Assembly: GCF_014650435.1 (NCBI RefSeq)
Contig: NZ_BMUY01000001.1
Span: 372,001-436,000 of the forward strand
Reading direction: 5' to 3'
Origin: Streptomyces tendae
GTDB taxonomy: Bacteria > Actinomycetota > Actinomycetes > Streptomycetales > Streptomycetaceae
DNA: 64,000 nt
The stretch's first letter is position 1, and every line of letters begins with the position of its first letter. The notes beneath the pieces are model-generated. The model had not been told where the DNA came from. It saw only the letters and a list, made by a program, of their open reading frames with translations, and did no database searches. Below, piece by piece: positions 62,291-64,000 of the stretch. The translations under genes and the position numbers were made by a program.

Positions 62291-63256
62291 TCAGGCAGCC
62301 TTCCGCCCGTCACGCAGGCGGCCGAGCAGCCTGCTGCGAGTCCTGTCGATGGTCCGGAGGGTCTCCTCCAGCACGTGCTGGGGCATGCGGTGCAGCGCGT
62401 CCCGCGCCTCCCGGCGAAGCCGCTGGGCCGCCGAGGACTCGTACTCGTCCACCTTGCCGAGGTGGAAGGCGATCATGGCGCAGTAGGTCCGTACCGCCTT
62501 GGGCAGGAAGCGCTCGGCCTCCCGGTCCTCCGCCAACTCCTTCAGGAGCATGTCGTAGGCCGGGATGAAGTCCAGCTGCCGGGAGTCCTTGATCTGGGTG
62601 AGCGAGGTGGCGACGCCCCGACGGTAGAACACCCCGTGCAGTCCCACCGACGCGTACGTGGCGGCCTTCAGGTGCAGGCGCCAGATCCACAGCCGGTCCT
62701 CGGCGGTGCGCAGTTCGGTGGCGAAGCGCATGCCGCCGTCGTCGAAGAGGTGCCGCCGGTAGATCCCCGCCCAGACGAAGGGGTAGTCGACCATCGTCTC
62801 CATGTGCGGCGGCGCGATGCCGTCGCGCGGGTCCATCACGAGGTCGCGCGCGGGGGCCGGGGGCCGCCGGATCACCCGCTCGGTGCCGGTGGCCTGCACA
62901 TGGTCGGTGCGGGCGAAGTCGCACCCCAACTCCTCGACCCGGCCCACCAGCTCCCGGAGATAGCCGGGCCCGTACCAGTCGTCGCCGTCGAGGAAGGTGA
63001 CGAAGTCGCCCCGGGTAGCGTCGATGCCGCTGTTGCGGGCCTGCGCTATGCCCCGGTTGGTCTCGTGCCGGATCACCCGGGTGTCGGTGCGCCCGTCCGT
63101 CCAGCGGTCGATCCACCACGGCGTGGAATCCGTGGAGCAGTCGTCGACGAGCAGGAATTCGAAGTCCGGGTCCGCGTTGTTGGCGAGACTTCTCAGAGTG
63201 CTCTCGGCGAAGGATTCCACATTGTGCATGGGAACGACGACGGACAGTTTCGGCAC
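62291..63256 (-). CDS. Family 2 glycosyltransferase
   Basis: The protein has 321 residues with a GT-A fold: KLSVVVPMHNVESFAESTL at the start, VDDCSTDST near 37, the metal motif FLDGDDWYGPGYL near 88, and the base-type TAEDRLWIWRL near 183. A helical C-terminus of about 100 residues follows. It should add a sugar or glycerol-linked unit to the surface polymer. It lies three bases before the polysialyltransferase-like gene on the same strand, so they are cotranscribed. Confidence 0.9.
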   Translation of the reverse strand: MPKLSVVVPMHNVESFAESTLRSLANNADPDFEFLLVDDCSTDSTPWWIDRWTDGRTDTRVIRHETNRGIAQARNSGIDATRGDFVTFLDGDDWYGPGYLRELVGRVEELGCDFARTDHVQATGTERVIRRPPAPARDLVMDPRDGIAPPHMETMVDYPFVWAGIYRRHLFDDGGMRFATELRTAEDRLWIWRLHLKAATYASVGLHGVFYRRGVATSLTQIKDSRQLDFIPAYDMLLKELAEDREAERFLPKAVRTYCAMIAFHLGKVDEYESSAAQRLRREARDALHRMPQHVLEETLRTIDRTRSRLLGRLRDGRKAA

Positions 63257-63392
63257 GCGGGCCTCTCACGTTCGAGGAGTGGGAGAGATGAGGGGAGATT
63301 GGAACAGGCTATCCAGGCGCCCGGATCCGGCGGTGGCCGTGCGGGCTCGGAAAGGAGAACTCCGTTCGCAGCGGAAGTGAATTCTTGGTGTT

Positions 63393-64000
63393 TCAGTCCC
63401 GTTCCGGGGTTCTCCCGAGACCGAACGTGTTCCGCAGCTCCCCGATGTTCGACCGCGTGATCCGCCACAGGGCCTCCTGCGCGCCGTGCACGTCGGCCAC
63501 GGCCGCCGCGTGGTCGTCGAGCAGCGCGGACGCCCGCTCCGCGAGCCGCGGGCCCAGCCTCCGGTCGTGCACCGACAGCCCCCACTCCAGGTGCCCGACG
63601 TCCGTCAGGAAGTAGGCGAGCTTCGGATGGGACACCAGGCTCAGGATCGGCGTCCCGCAGCCGAACGGGATCATCCCGGCGTGCCCGCGCATCCCGATCA
63701 CCAGCCGGGCGCGCCGGTACAGGTCGCGGATCGCGTCGTTCGGCATGGCGTACAGCTGCTCCACGGGCAGCGCGATGCCGTGCTCGCGCCGCAGGTCGTG
63801 CACGAAGCGCTCGTCGGCCGGCATGTGCGCCGCGTACCGGACGTCCACCCGGTCCCGCAGGGTGCGCAGCGCGGCGGCCAGCTGGGCCAGGAAGTGGCCG
63901 TAGTCGTGGCCGAAGCGCAGCCCCGCACGGTCGTAGGCGCAGTTCACCAGGACGGTGTCGGACCGCTCGGCCGGATCCGTCCACCCCGGGACCAGGTGCC
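63393..64000 (-). CDS. Polysaccharide pyruvyl transferase family protein, 5' end cut by window
   Basis: The visible 202 residues are the C-terminal part; the frame runs open to the end of the window. The marker is RLVIGMRGHAGMIPFGCGTP, followed by SLVSHPKLAYFLTDVG, as in CsaB/ExoV-type enzymes that add ketal pyruvate to surface sugars. An earlier part reads HDYGHFLAQLAAALRTLRD. It is the upstream member of the cluster, 136 bp before the family 2 transferase gene on the same strand. Confidence 0.85.
   Translation of the reverse strand, partial: HLVPGWTDPAERSDTVLVNCAYDRAGLRFGHDYGHFLAQLAAALRTLRDRVDVRYAAHMPADERFVHDLRREHGIALPVEQLYAMPNDAIRDLYRRARLVIGMRGHAGMIPFGCGTPILSLVSHPKLAYFLTDVGHLEWGLSVHDRRLGPRLAERASALLDDHAAAVADVHGAQEALWRITRSNIGELRNTFGLGRTPERD

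Overview
The window is high-GC DNA with long spurious reading frames on every strand, GTG and TTG starts, purine-rich ribosome sites and almost no TTA codons, which points to a Streptomyces chromosome. The order folD, mdh, choline/betaine operon, glyA, trpS, sdhCDAB, ECF sigma pairs, acyl-CoA mutase and cell-wall glycopolymer genes resembles, from memory, the core region of Streptomyces coelicolor and its relatives.

Positions 1-8655 look accessory. A large secreted ALF-repeat protein with a TTA codon in its Tat signal, a small secreted protein, and a catalytically degenerate trypsin-fold protein carrying lectin and FG-GAP repeats are flanked by an imperfect direct repeat of about 115 bp. The repeat is the 3' end of a Ser/Thr kinase-lytic transglycosylase fusion gene that is translationally coupled to an FHA-domain gene.

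Positions 8801-14222 hold a four-helix membrane protein, folD with a DUF3017 gene, an HTH-DUF2690 membrane protein, and mdh preceded by a perfect 13-bp inverted repeat. Positions 14313-22713 hold a MarR-GNAT fusion regulator divergent from a betaine aldehyde dehydrogenase, a choline-oxidase-like flavoprotein, and a betaine-type ABC importer with a doubled permease: choline oxidation plus osmolyte uptake in one operon. Next come a PEP-mutase-like gene and two AhpD/CMD genes divergent from a MocR regulator, then glyA behind a ZTP riboswitch, then trpS.

Positions 30092-38198 are an envelope block. DprE1 and DprE2 homologues are divergent from PAP2, UbiA-type DPPR synthase and GtrA genes, together matching the decaprenyl-phospho-arabinose pathway. 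They are followed by YihY, a D,D-carboxypeptidase, a SCO4848-type membrane protein and a metallophosphoesterase. A TetR-DCC-membrane operon with twin operators and the sdhCDAB operon follow.

Positions 44144-53338 hold an OHCU decarboxylase, a GH20 hexosaminidase, small unknown genes, two tandem ECF sigma/anti-sigma pairs and an L,D-transpeptidase. Four sites of the form TGTSACAC-N16-(G/T)(C/T) are spread through this block and are proposed as promoters of the sigma regulon. Positions 53589-57357 hold a solo acyl-CoA mutase, then a flavin monooxygenase and its divergent TetR regulator with two CTTAAC-N3-GTTAAG operators. The end of the window (57342-64000) is a surface glycopolymer cluster: two methyltransferases, an acyltransferase with an apparent ATC start, a polysialyltransferase-like enzyme, a family 2 glycosyltransferase and a truncated polysaccharide pyruvyl transferase gene. 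I saw no tRNA, rRNA, CRISPR array, transposase or integrase.
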